A stretch of DNA of 27,465 bases, taken from contig JAVWEG010000027.1 in assembly GCA_036641735.1 (NCBI GenBank), positions 1 to 27,465 on the forward strand, given 5' to 3'. Under the pieces are notes generated by a model. The model did not search any database and had not been told where the DNA came from. It saw only the letters and a list, made by a program, of their open reading frames with translations. This DNA comes from JAGPHI01 sp036641735. GTDB lineage: Bacteria; Bacillota; Clostridia; Oscillospirales; Ruminococcaceae. Positions 5,389 through 12,264 of this stretch are shown here, in pieces (within the stretch, counting starts at the first letter, position 1; each line of letters starts with the position of its first letter). The position numbers and the translations under genes were made by a program.

Positions 5389-7251
5389 TTATGGCGCAAT
5401 ACTGGAAGAATCCACCGGCGGAGTAGGAGGTGGTGTTGGTGTTGGGGTAGACGATGAATCCACAGGTGGGGGAGGCGGTGGTGTAGGGGTAGACGATGAA
5501 TCCGGCGGCGGTGGAGGAGGTGTAGGTGCATTTGCCGTCACTGTGCAAGTGTGCGATATACCATCTGCCGTACAAGTGATAATAGCACTTCCGTATCCCA
5601 CAACGGTAATATTTCCATTTGCATCTACTGAGGCTACTGCCGAATTATCACTTGAAAAAGATTTGTTTTTGATAATTACATCGGCAGGAGTAACCGTGGA
5701 TATCACCAGCTGCTTTACATCACCTTTATTTAATGTAAGTGAAGTGTGATTTAACGTAAAGTCCGCAAGAGTGGATACTTTTTTCATTACTTTTACATCA
5801 ATAGATGCAGAAAGTACATTCCCCTCGGAATATGCGGTAATTTTAGCTGTGCCTTCAGATACTGCCGTAAGTGTGCCGCCTGATACAGACACCACATTCG
5901 GTGAGGCGCTTGTAAAGGTGACAGCTTTATTGCCGATATATCCCTCTTTAAATGCAGCTCCTATAGCGTAGCTTTCTCCTATATTTAATGATAAAGAAGT
6001 AATTTCGCTTCCGCCTGAGTTCACTATAAACATACCTGCTTTTTTAAAGCTTGCCGATACGCTTATTTCTTTATCTGTGACACCGATAGGCACTGTAAAC
6101 GTGAGTGATGGCGCTTTTACATCGTTGATACTGCCTACGCTGCACGCCCAGCCTGTAAACATATATCCTGCACTTGGCACAGCTTTCACAGTGGTACAAG
6201 CTACGCCAGATTTCACGTTTTGCTCTTTACTGCCTTCTATACTGCCGCCCTCGGCAGCACTGAATATTATTTTAATGCCTTTTGCCTTTTCACCGCGTAT
6301 CGCCAGTGGATCCTCGGTGATAATATCGGGTGGTGTCTCTTTACGTCCGGGTACTGTTTTCAGCGGCTTTGGGCGCTTATCTTCGGTAACAAAGCTATGC
6401 GTGCGCACATATTTAAACCAAGCTTCGTTGCCTTTTTTATTAAGATGTATACCGTCCGAAATAGTAAAATCCGCTTTGGCATACCCTGTTTTTTCGTCCT
6501 TTAAAGCTTCCGCGCTGTTTAAAAACTTATAGCCCTCTTTTTTGGCAAGCTTCGCAAGCGCCGCATTAAAGCTGTCTATTGTTTTCATTGTAATCTGCAT
6601 ATTTTCGCGCTGAATATCAATAGGCGGTATTGCATTGATAATAATATCGGCATATGGATATGCCTTTACAATAGCATCAAGCGCCTTTTTGTATTCGTCC
6701 ACGAAGGTTTCAGCCGACCAGCCTATGGTGTTATTAGTGCCATAAGTAATGATTATTCTCTGCGGCTGAATAATAGATACAGCCTTCGGCACAGTAACAG
6801 GATCATTCATACCCTTAAAATACACAATTGGTTTACTTGTTACGTGCTGAATACCCATAGATACTGCCGCTACGTTATTGTCGAGCGTAGTTTGCCCGTA
6901 CGACATTGAGCGCACAGTATTGGAATCGCCTATAAACAATGTTCCTTTGGTGTAATCTGTGCCTTCTTCTTTAGTTTCCTCAAGCACTGTGCCGTTATAC
7001 TCTTTTACATCTATTTTATCCTTGTCTTTGTCGTAATTTTTGTTTTCGGCAATTACAGATGCAGTAATTTCAGATAGCGATGTACTTTGTGCAGATACAG
7101 GCTGTGAAAATTGATTTATCAGCACCACAGTTATCGTCACTATAGTTACAGTCAGCAGCGCTATACCGCCTATTAAAAAATAGTCCATCGGTTTAGCATT
7201 TTTAAAAAGCTTTTTAATGTCGAGCTTGGGAGAGCTGTGTTTTTTGTTCAA
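5389..7251 (-). CDS. surface SGNH-hydrolase protein with InlB-like and Ig-like domains and a Pro/Ser tail
   Basis: 620 residues. A cytoplasmic N-terminus precedes one transmembrane helix (about 23-46) and a linker. An SGNH/GDSL hydrolase domain (about 100-290) follows with the Ser motif GDSN (108-111), the Asn block GTNN (171-174) and the Asp/His block DGIHLN (266-271), so a catalytic Ser110-Asp266-His269 is plausible. Then come an InlB B-repeat-like segment (about 326-402), two Ig-like/Big2-type beta domains (about 407-488 and 495-573) and a low-complexity tail of polyproline blocks separated by DSSS (577-620). Extracellular SGNH enzymes often act on acetyl groups of cell-wall glycans; the substrate here is unknown. 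There is no LPXTG motif. The start is TTG at 7251 with AAAGGAGG at good spacing; it has its own promoter. Confidence 0.88.
   Translation of the reverse strand: MNKKHSSPKLDIKKLFKNAKPMDYFLIGGIALLTVTIVTITVVLINQFSQPVSAQSTSLSEITASVIAENKNYDKDKDKIDVKEYNGTVLEETKEEGTDYTKGTLFIGDSNTVRSMSYGQTTLDNNVAAVSMGIQHVTSKPIVYFKGMNDPVTVPKAVSIIQPQRIIITYGTNNTIGWSAETFVDEYKKALDAIVKAYPYADIIINAIPPIDIQRENMQITMKTIDSFNAALAKLAKKEGYKFLNSAEALKDEKTGYAKADFTISDGIHLNKKGNEAWFKYVRTHSFVTEDKRPKPLKTVPGRKETPPDIITEDPLAIRGEKAKGIKIIFSAAEGGSIEGSKEQNVKSGVACTTVKAVPSAGYMFTGWACSVGSINDVKAPSLTFTVPIGVTDKEISVSASFKKAGMFIVNSGGSEITSLSLNIGESYAIGAAFKEGYIGNKAVTFTSASPNVVSVSGGTLTAVSEGTAKITAYSEGNVLSASIDVKVMKKVSTLADFTLNHTSLTLNKGDVKQLVISTVTPADVIIKNKSFSSDNSAVASVDANGNITVVGYGSAIITCTADGISHTCTVTANAPTPPPPPPDSSSTPTPPPPPPVDSSSTPTPTPPPTPPVDSSSIAP
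5444..5503 (-). repeat. 42-bp in-frame tandem repeat in the SGNH gene tail
   Basis: An identical 18-bp block (5444-5461 and 5486-5503) recurs with a 42-bp period, i.e. 14 residues, encoding alternating DSSS and proline runs. A third diverged DSSS unit lies nearer the stop. Such G-rich repeats slip easily and may vary in length between strains. Confidence 0.75.
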
Positions 7252-7293
7252 AGCTTCTCCTCCTTTATATTGATATTTATTTATAACACTTTA

Positions 7294-7322
7294 ATTATAC
7301 CAAAAAAGCCATTGCTTTACAA
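7294..7322 (-). promoter_or_regulatory. sigma-A promoter of the SGNH surface gene
   Basis: Minus strand TTGTAA (7322-7317), 17-bp spacer, TATAAT (7299-7294), about 42 bp before the TTG start. The -35 lies inside the terminator hairpin of the upstream S-component gene. Confidence 0.7.
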
Positions 7323-7335
7323 TAGAAAAGCAATG
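7303..7335 (-). terminator. intrinsic terminator of the B6-type S component gene
   Basis: Minus strand CATTGCTTT (7335-7327) pairs with AAAGCAATG (7318-7310), followed by GCTTTTTTGG. It lies about 48 bp past the S-component stop and overlaps the next gene's promoter. Confidence 0.75.
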
Positions 7336-7382
7336 ACCATTTTTGTACAATGTTACAGTTTTACGCATAAAAATTTGTATTA

Positions 7383-7946
7383 TTACTCTTTTGGAAGCAA
7401 TCGCGCTCTTTGCAATGCAGGGCGCAGCACCCACAATAGCAATACACTCACCACTACCGCTATTAGCCCATTAGTTAAAGTAACTACCGATTTTACATAC
7501 ACTATCGGCAATACACCTTCCCACGGCAAGCCGTTTACAAAGCGCTGTGTCAATATAGTTTTCACTATATACAATACACAATAAGTGAGCGAGCCGCTTA
7601 CAGCCGCAATTATTGCTCTTGCTTTCCCATAAACGCGCACCTTCATAGCGCCGTTTGCCACCATTCCTGCCACAAAGCCCATAGCAAACTTGTTTATAAA
7701 AGTAATCGGCGCTTCACGCGCATACTCGCTAAGTAAATCGAATATTCCGGAGCCTAGCCCTGCCGCAAGCCCACCGGGTATGCCGCCAAACAATAACCCT
7801 CCGAGCAAGCAAAACACATTGCCTAAATGCAGCATTGTGCCGTCCATTCCCACAGGTATTTTAATACGGATATTAGTACCCACAAACACCAGTGCCGCCA
7901 TCAGCCCCACCATACATATCATACGCGCATCAAATTTGTTTTTCAT
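7383..7946 (-). CDS. ECF transporter S component, predicted vitamin B6 (PdxU-like)
   Basis: 187 residues with about five to six transmembrane segments. LHLGNVFCLLGGLLFGGIPG (about 41-60) followed by a GSGIFDLL stretch is typical of ECF substrate-binding subunits. It is divergent from a MocR-family PLP-fold regulator across 124 bp, the arrangement known for pyridoxine transporters of the PdxU type under PdxR control. B6 specificity is therefore an inference from context; other MocR-linked substrates remain possible. No ATPase or T subunit is nearby, so it would share an energising module. ATG 7946 was chosen over an ORF extension to 8105 because GAGGGAG lies 8 nt upstream and the extension runs across the promoter and operator. 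Confidence 0.83.
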   Translation of the reverse strand: MKNKFDARMICMVGLMAALVFVGTNIRIKIPVGMDGTMLHLGNVFCLLGGLLFGGIPGGLAAGLGSGIFDLLSEYAREAPITFINKFAMGFVAGMVANGAMKVRVYGKARAIIAAVSGSLTYCVLYIVKTILTQRFVNGLPWEGVLPIVYVKSVVTLTNGLIAVVVSVLLLWVLRPALQRARLLPKE

Positions 7947-7987
7947 TTTCGCCACTCCCTCTTGCAAATATTTTTTATTTGCTTTAT

Positions 7988-8049
7988 TATCATTATATGC
8001 TATAGTGATACCTATGCAATAACCAAATAGTGTTTGTTTTATAGTATCA
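7988..8049. promoter_or_regulatory. candidate PdxR/MocR operator in the divergent promoter region
   Basis: TATCATTATA (7988-7997), TGC, TATAGTGATA (8001-8010) form a 23-bp palindrome with one mismatch, overlapping the -10 of the S-component promoter. A further related element, TATAGTATCA (8040-8049), repeats the right half-site 39 bp away, close to the likely start of the regulator gene. MocR regulators usually bind two or three such half-sites at divergent promoters. Confidence 0.6.
7992..8019 (-). promoter_or_regulatory. sigma-A promoter of the B6-type S component gene
   Basis: Minus strand TTGCAT (8019-8014), 16-bp spacer, TATAAT (7997-7992). The palindromic operator covers the -10 and most of the spacer. 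Confidence 0.65.
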
Positions 8050-8070
8050 GATGAAACAGGAGGCGAAATA

Positions 8071-9465
8071 ATGGAAAATATTATTATCAATTTCACAAAC
8101 AGCACTCCGCTATATTATCAAATATATACCGCCATAATAGAGCAAATGCGCAAAGGCACTGTGAAGGGCGGAGATAAGCTGCCGTCTAAGCGGCGGCTGT
8201 CTGAGGAGCTTTCCGTAAGCGTAAACACCATAGATACAGCGTATCAAATGATGGTAGCGGAGGGTTATGCCAATGCGCGCGCCAAAAGCGGCTTTTATGC
8301 CTGCTCGCTTGCAGCGCCTATAGCTCCTGCGCGCAAGGCGATTGTATCGTGTAAAAAGCCGCCTGCTTTGCCTGTAAAATACGATTTTACTACCTCGGGC
8401 ATAGATACCTCTTTATTTCCATTTAAAGTATGGTCGCGTATACAGCGCGATATTTTATATACGCATCCCGAGCTTCTTAACCACGGCGAACGGCAGGGAG
8501 ACGCTAATTTAAGAGAAGTAATTTGCACATATCTACGCGAATATCGAGGCGCTGTATGCTCCTGTGAGCAAATAATAATAGGAGCAGGTATTGAATATTT
8601 ATTGTCGCTGCTCGCACGCTTTTTTGCCGATAGCAGTATCGCCGTAGAGGATCCGGGATACACGCGTGCAGAGCGCGTTTTACGTGCAAATGGAGTAAAT
8701 ACCGTGTATTTACCGCTTGATAAAAGCGGATTATCGTTTGATGCATTACAGGCAAGCTGTGCTAAATGCGCATATATTACTCCGAGCCATCAGTTCCCAA
8801 GCGGCATTACTATGCCTATTAAGCGGCGGCAAGAGCTGCTGCAATGGGCGCAAGCTAAAGATGACCGCTACCTTATAGAGGACGATTACGATTCTGAATT
8901 TCGCTTCGATTCTCGCCCTGTGCCGTCTTTGCAGGGGCTTGATTTAAACGACAAGGTTGTGTATATCGGCACATTTTCCAAAAGCATTGCGCCTAGCATA
9001 CGCATAGGCTATATGGTGCTGCCATACAGCCTTTTAGCGCGATATAACAGCGAATTTAGCTTTTATTCCTCCACTGTATCACGCTTTGAGCAGCAAACGC
9101 TTTGCAGATTTATAGAGGACGGGCATTTTGCACGTCATCTAAATCGGCTGAGGTGCGCGTACCGCTTGCGCAGAGATGTGTTGGTGCGTGAATTGCAAAG
9201 CGCATTTGGCGATAATGTTACAATAAGCGGTGCGCATACAGGCTTGCATTTGCTCGCAAGCTTTTCGCCAGACTTTTTAAAAGATAAAAATGAAGCTCTG
9301 CTTATTAAAGCGGCGCTTGATGCAAGCGTGCGTGTATCGGGGCTTTCGTCTTATTATCACAATGCCGATACATACCGCTCTCGGCTTACTTTAGTGCTTG
9401 GATATTCGGCATTAAACGAAACAGAGCTTACGAGCGCCGTGCGCACTTTGGCAAAGGTATTTTAA
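8071..9465 (+). CDS. pdxR: MocR/PdxR-family transcription regulator (GntR HTH + aminotransferase-like domain)
   Basis: 464 residues. An N-terminal GntR winged helix (about 6-78) contains LYYQIYTAI and KLPSKRRLSEELSVS. A fold-type I aminotransferase domain (about 100-460) has lost its enzymic role in this family and senses PLP. The internal-aldimine lysine is K304 in GTFSKSIAPSIRIGY, and EDDYDSEF (270-277) supplies the cofactor-pyridine aspartate, so PLP binding looks intact. In known systems PdxR controls PLP synthesis or pyridoxine uptake. Here it faces a PdxU-like S component across a palindromic operator, so it probably regulates B6 salvage. ATG 8071 has ACAGGAGG upstream. Its own promoter is weak, with a TATAGT -10 at 8040-8045 under a half-site, suggesting autoregulation. 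Other MocR subtypes are possible. Confidence 0.85.
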   Translation: MENIIINFTNSTPLYYQIYTAIIEQMRKGTVKGGDKLPSKRRLSEELSVSVNTIDTAYQMMVAEGYANARAKSGFYACSLAAPIAPARKAIVSCKKPPALPVKYDFTTSGIDTSLFPFKVWSRIQRDILYTHPELLNHGERQGDANLREVICTYLREYRGAVCSCEQIIIGAGIEYLLSLLARFFADSSIAVEDPGYTRAERVLRANGVNTVYLPLDKSGLSFDALQASCAKCAYITPSHQFPSGITMPIKRRQELLQWAQAKDDRYLIEDDYDSEFRFDSRPVPSLQGLDLNDKVVYIGTFSKSIAPSIRIGYMVLPYSLLARYNSEFSFYSSTVSRFEQQTLCRFIEDGHFARHLNRLRCAYRLRRDVLVRELQSAFGDNVTISGAHTGLHLLASFSPDFLKDKNEALLIKAALDASVRVSGLSSYYHNADTYRSRLTLVLGYSALNETELTSAVRTLAKVF

Positions 9466-9471
9466 ATACGT

Positions 9472-10644
9472 TTATAATCTTTTGCCCTGCGTTGGCTTTA
9501 TGATAAAGCATATGCAAAGCCCACACAATGCCGCTGTTACTGCTATTATATGCGGCGCTATTCCGCCGCCGATGCAATGCGCCAAAAACGGAAACCCCAC
9601 ACTGCCAAAGCTCATACCGAGCGCCACAAATCCGTAGCATACTCCTGCGCTGCGCTTGCCAAACAAATCGCTTGCGGCAGCAGGCAGTACCGCCGCTTCG
9701 CCCGAATAACAAAACGTGAGCAAGCTATATACTATTATCACCAGCACTCCGTTTGCGCTCATAAACCATAGCGACAAAGCCGCCATTACAGCAAAAATAA
9801 TCATATCGGTGTATCTGCGCCCTATTTTATCCGATAGCCACGGCATTAACAGCCGCCCTGCCGCCGAGAATACAGAGCCTATAATTATTGTAAGAAGCGC
9901 CGCTTTTTCGGATAATCCTCGCTGCTGTGCAAGCTCCACTATCACGGGGCTAAACAAAAGTACAGACGGTGTAGCGAGGCTTGCTATTGCAAACAGCTCA
10001 TAATATTGCGGTGTTTTTAACATTTGCAAAACCGTATAGTTTTTTTCTTTGCCGTCGTTTATTTTCTCGTCTTTGGGATTTTGCAATATTGCAGCACCTA
10101 TTCCGCACACTACGAGCATTACGCACCCTAATATAAAAAGTGTCCACCTTATGCCGACATTATCTATTAAAAAACGTCCGCAAATAGTAAGCACCGCACC
10201 GCTTGCGCCCACAGCTCCGCCCACTATGCCTGTAGCGAGGCCTTTTTTATCGGCATACCATTTTTGCGCGGTACTCATTACCGCAGGATACAAAAACGCG
10301 CACCCCAGCCCCACAGGCACAGAATAGCAAATATAAAATAAATACGGCTTTGCCTCAGGCAAAAATGCCGCCGTGCAAAATCCTGCGCTCAATAGCACTG
10401 CACCCATAAGCCCTGCTACGCGCGGCCCTTTTGCATCCTGCACATATCCGCCTATTACGCATCCAATGCCAAAAAACGCGATAGTTAAGCTAAATATCGT
10501 TACACTGGCGCTTTGCCCATATTGATATTGAGCAGCTACAGCCGCTCTAAACACACCCCACGCGGCAGGTACACCCGTAAGCACTTGTATTGCAGCGCCT
10601 GCCGCCAATATCACCCAGCGATGCTTTTTTAAAAATCGATACAA
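9472..10644 (-). CDS. MFS transporter, oxalate/formate antiporter (OFA)-like family
   Basis: 390 residues with 12 hydrophobic segments. It has the first-half GGYVQDAKGPR loop (near the family's D/G-R motif), KKGLATGIVGGAVGASG around the fifth helix, and a charged central loop. The second-half loop has LSDKIGRR. This pattern belongs to the OFA/MCT-like branch of MFS that carries small carboxylates; the substrate is unknown. Start choice matters: an ORF start at GTG 10674 has no ribosome site, whereas TTG 10644 has TTGGAGTG about 7 nt upstream and begins just before the first helix, so TTG is preferred. That Shine-Dalgarno lies in the 3' arm of a hairpin following the pilin gene. The gene converges with pdxR, 6 bp between stops. 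Confidence 0.82.
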   Translation of the reverse strand: MYRFLKKHRWVILAAGAAIQVLTGVPAAWGVFRAAVAAQYQYGQSASVTIFSLTIAFFGIGCVIGGYVQDAKGPRVAGLMGAVLLSAGFCTAAFLPEAKPYLFYICYSVPVGLGCAFLYPAVMSTAQKWYADKKGLATGIVGGAVGASGAVLTICGRFLIDNVGIRWTLFILGCVMLVVCGIGAAILQNPKDEKINDGKEKNYTVLQMLKTPQYYELFAIASLATPSVLLFSPVIVELAQQRGLSEKAALLTIIIGSVFSAAGRLLMPWLSDKIGRRYTDMIIFAVMAALSLWFMSANGVLVIIVYSLLTFCYSGEAAVLPAAASDLFGKRSAGVCYGFVALGMSFGSVGFPFLAHCIGGGIAPHIIAVTAALCGLCICFIIKPTQGKRL

Positions 10645-10690
10645 AAAATCACTCCAATTAATACTATTATGCACTAATCGGAGTGATTTT
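10645..10690 (-). terminator. pilin terminator hairpin that contains the MFS gene's ribosome binding site
   Basis: On the minus strand AAAATCACTCC (10690-10680) pairs perfectly with GGAGTGATTTT (10655-10645), 24-nt loop, followed by TTG. An A-rich lead, the stem and a T6 run make a plausible terminator for the pilin gene, which stops at 10708. The 3' arm GGAGTG is the likely Shine-Dalgarno of the MFS gene. The loop holds a CATAATA (10671-10665), which resembles a sporulation-sigma -10 but lacks a matching -35. Confidence 0.75.
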
Positions 10691-10707
10691 ATCTCTTTTA
10701 TTATCGG

Positions 10708-11124
10708 CTACGACAAAACAGAAAATGTACCTATCTTGTAAACTATTTGTTCATATAATGTCTTGGTATTTACTAAAGGTTTATAGCCTACATCTATTAT
10801 TCCAAGCCGCAAAATGCCATCTTCATACTCTGCTTTTACCTCTATTTTGTTATTTGTTTGCGGCTTTAGCGTTTTATCAAAATTGGCACTTTCCAATGCT
10901 TTAAGGCAGGTGTTGTCGGCATCTGTATAATCACCTATTTGCAATATTGAAGCATAAGTGCGCAATGCCGAATTGTAAGACTCTATCGAGGCTGTATCCG
11001 CCGCTATTTTCGCTTTATCTATAGCACCAAACGCAGTAGGCACAGCTATAGCCGCAATTACCGCCAAAATGGCAAGCACCACTATAAGCTCTATTAATGT
11101 AAAGCCTTTTTTACTTTTATTCAT
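10708..11124 (-). CDS. type IV prepilin-like protein (paralogue A)
   Basis: 138 residues. A short basic leader ending KKG is followed by FTLIELIVVLAILAVIAAIA, the class III signal and hydrophobic helix of type IV pilins and pseudopilins. Cleavage by a prepilin peptidase is expected between Gly and Phe, and Glu5 of the mature protein is present. The N-terminal half is almost identical to the next upstream prepilin through AVPTAFGAIDKAK and ESYNSA, while the C-terminal globular parts differ completely. No pilus ATPase, platform protein or peptidase is in this window. ATG 11124 has AAGGAGA upstream. It has its own promoter, and a hairpin after the stop doubles as the MFS gene's ribosome-site structure. 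Confidence 0.88.
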   Translation of the reverse strand: MNKSKKGFTLIELIVVLAILAVIAAIAVPTAFGAIDKAKIAADTASIESYNSALRTYASILQIGDYTDADNTCLKALESANFDKTLKPQTNNKIEVKAEYEDGILRLGIIDVGYKPLVNTKTLYEQIVYKIGTFSVLS

Positions 11125-11167
11125 ATTCAGCTTCTCCTTAATTGCATAGATAATTTGTATCGTATTA

Positions 11168-11196
11168 ATATTAGCATTTGCGCCACAAAGTGTCAA
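11168..11196 (-). promoter_or_regulatory. sigma-A promoter of prepilin A
   Basis: Minus strand TTGACA (11196-11191), 17-bp spacer, TAATAT (11173-11168), about 44 bp from the ATG. It lies downstream of the prepilin B terminator, so the two pilins are separate transcription units. Confidence 0.75.
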
Positions 11197-11238
11197 GGCG
11201 CTGGAGTGTGATTTTATAGTGTATTCCAAGTAAAAATA

Positions 11239-11270
11239 AAATATGCCACGCCTTGCAGCGTGGCATATTT
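11239..11270 (-). terminator. intrinsic terminator of prepilin B
   Basis: Perfect 13-bp stem, AAATATGCCACGC (11239-11251) with GCGTGGCATATTT (11258-11270), loop CTTGCA. On the minus strand it is followed by TATTTTTA. It starts 5 bp past the stop of prepilin B. Confidence 0.88.
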
Positions 11271-11274
11271 GATA

Positions 11275-11709
11275 TTATTTTTCGTCAGTACCCTTTGCAT
11301 CTATTATTTTGTTGTCTTTATAGGCTTGCATAATTTCAACCCAAGTTTTACCCTTAGCAACTGCAGTACCTGTATCAGTGACCTCGAAATATCCCATTGC
11401 TGTTGACGATGCAGGTGTCCAAGTAATTTTCAGATTAGATGACTGAACTGTGGCACCAGTTGACATTTTTGCCATCGTAATTGCTTCCCCTACTGTATTC
11501 TCAGCCTTTAGAAAAGATCCTGCCGATAGTAAGGTGCCTTGTGTGCGAATAGCGCTGTTATATGACTCTATAGTTGCAGTATCCGCGGCTAGTTTTGCTT
11601 TATCAATAGCACCAAAAGCCGTTGGCACTGCTATTGCTGCAATAACTGCCAAAATGGCAAGCACTACGATAAGCTCAATGAGTGTAAACCCTTTTTTAGA
11701 CTTAGTCAT
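11275..11709 (-). CDS. type IV prepilin-like protein (paralogue B)
   Basis: 144 residues, with the same class III leader (MTKSKKG) and FTLIELIVVLAILAVIAAIA helix as the neighbouring paralogue. The first 55 or so residues differ at only a few positions, mostly conservative. After residue 55 the sequence (SAGSFLKAENTVGEAITMAK, then a beta-rich segment and acidic C-terminus) is unrelated to the paralogue's. A tandem duplication with diversified exposed domains fits minor/major pilin pairs or an adhesive surface filament. TGGAGGT precedes the ATG. The promoter and terminator are both strong, suggesting high expression. Confidence 0.9.
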   Translation of the reverse strand: MTKSKKGFTLIELIVVLAILAVIAAIAVPTAFGAIDKAKLAADTATIESYNSAIRTQGTLLSAGSFLKAENTVGEAITMAKMSTGATVQSSNLKITWTPASSTAMGYFEVTDTGTAVAKGKTWVEIMQAYKDNKIIDAKGTDEK

Positions 11710-11740
11710 TAATATGTACCTCCAAAAATTAATTAATTTA

Positions 11741-11779
11741 TATACTATATAGTATAGGTCACTGCAAAGTCAAAGTCAA
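11741..11779 (-). promoter_or_regulatory. sigma-A promoter of prepilin B with a palindrome over the -10
   Basis: Minus strand TTGACT (11779-11774), 17-bp spacer, TATACT (11756-11751). The -35 is part of a TTGACTTTGACTTTG direct repeat (a second TTGACT at 11773-11768). The -10 is the end of a perfect 16-bp palindrome, TATACTATATAGTATA (11741-11756), which could be an operator. Confidence 0.75.
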
Positions 11780-11891
11780 GCGCTTTAACTTTTTGTGCCA
11801 TTATTTTACCACAAATGCCAAAACAGGCGGATTAGCAAAATAAAAGCACCTTAATTAAAGTATATTTCGTTTGGCACTCTATTATTACTAA

Positions 11892-12089
11892 TTATATTTC
11901 TTCGCTCTCTATTTGCTCGTCTTCTATATCGTCGTCGTCTGTTTCCTCGCTGAAATCCTCACTGAAAAGCAAGTTTTCATATTCATCAAGCTCCTGCTCA
12001 CGACGTTGGATATAAAAATACGCAGCAGCTAAAGCTCCTGCTATCGCGGAGAAAAACGCAACCCACGCTATAATAGTAGATTTTTTCAT
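11892..12089 (-). CDS. small membrane protein with acidic cytoplasmic-type tail, unknown function
   Basis: 65 residues: MKKS, one transmembrane helix (about 5-25), a short basic-aromatic YIQRREQE segment, then a strongly acidic tail (EETDDDDIEDEQIESEE). I do not recognise a family; the layout recalls small single-pass proteins such as the YtxH type but without its motif. The gene is well supported: ATG 12089 has AGGAAGTG upstream, and a good sigma-A promoter (TTGTAA-17-TATAAT) lies just before it. It sits between the pilin genes and the LiaF-like gene, in opposite orientation to the latter. The intergenic stretch 11780-11891 after it holds only AT-rich DNA with a weak hairpin. Confidence 0.75.
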   Translation of the reverse strand: MKKSTIIAWVAFFSAIAGALAAAYFYIQRREQELDEYENLLFSEDFSEETDDDDIEDEQIESEEI

Positions 12090-12131
12090 AGTTTTGCACT
12101 TCCTATCTTTTATTTAATGATGTCTACGATT

Positions 12132-12160
12132 ATTATACCTTTAACTGCACTATTTTACAA
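12132..12160 (-). promoter_or_regulatory. sigma-A promoter of the small membrane protein gene
   Basis: Minus strand TTGTAA (12160-12155), 17-bp spacer, TATAAT (12137-12132), about 43 bp upstream of the ATG. Confidence 0.7.
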
Positions 12161-12210
12161 CAAGATAATTAAACGATTTTAAATATTTTTTATTAATGCG
12201 AATTTTACTA

Positions 12211-12240
12211 TTGACAAAGCAATATTATACACGATATAAT
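12211..12240 (+). promoter_or_regulatory. sigma-A promoter of the LiaF-like gene
   Basis: Perfect hexamers TTGACA (12211-12216) and TATAAT (12235-12240) with an 18-bp spacer. The predicted start near 12247 gives a very short leader directly before AAGGAGG (12251-12257) and the ATG at 12265. Confidence 0.85.
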
Positions 12241-12264
12241 ATTGCTAACGAAGGAGGTATCACT

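Noticed and set aside
7690..8022. overlapping plus-strand ORFs across the B6 S-component gene and its promoter
   Set aside because: They have no ribosome sites, low-complexity composition and no recognisable domain; they are antisense shadows.
10645..10674. GTG 10674 as the MFS gene start
   Set aside because: There is no ribosome site upstream of it, and the extra ten residues lie over the terminator loop; TTG 10644 has GGAG at proper spacing.
10708..11709. complete type IV pilus or type II secretion locus
   Set aside because: Only two prepilins occur; there is no ATPase, platform protein or prepilin peptidase in the window.
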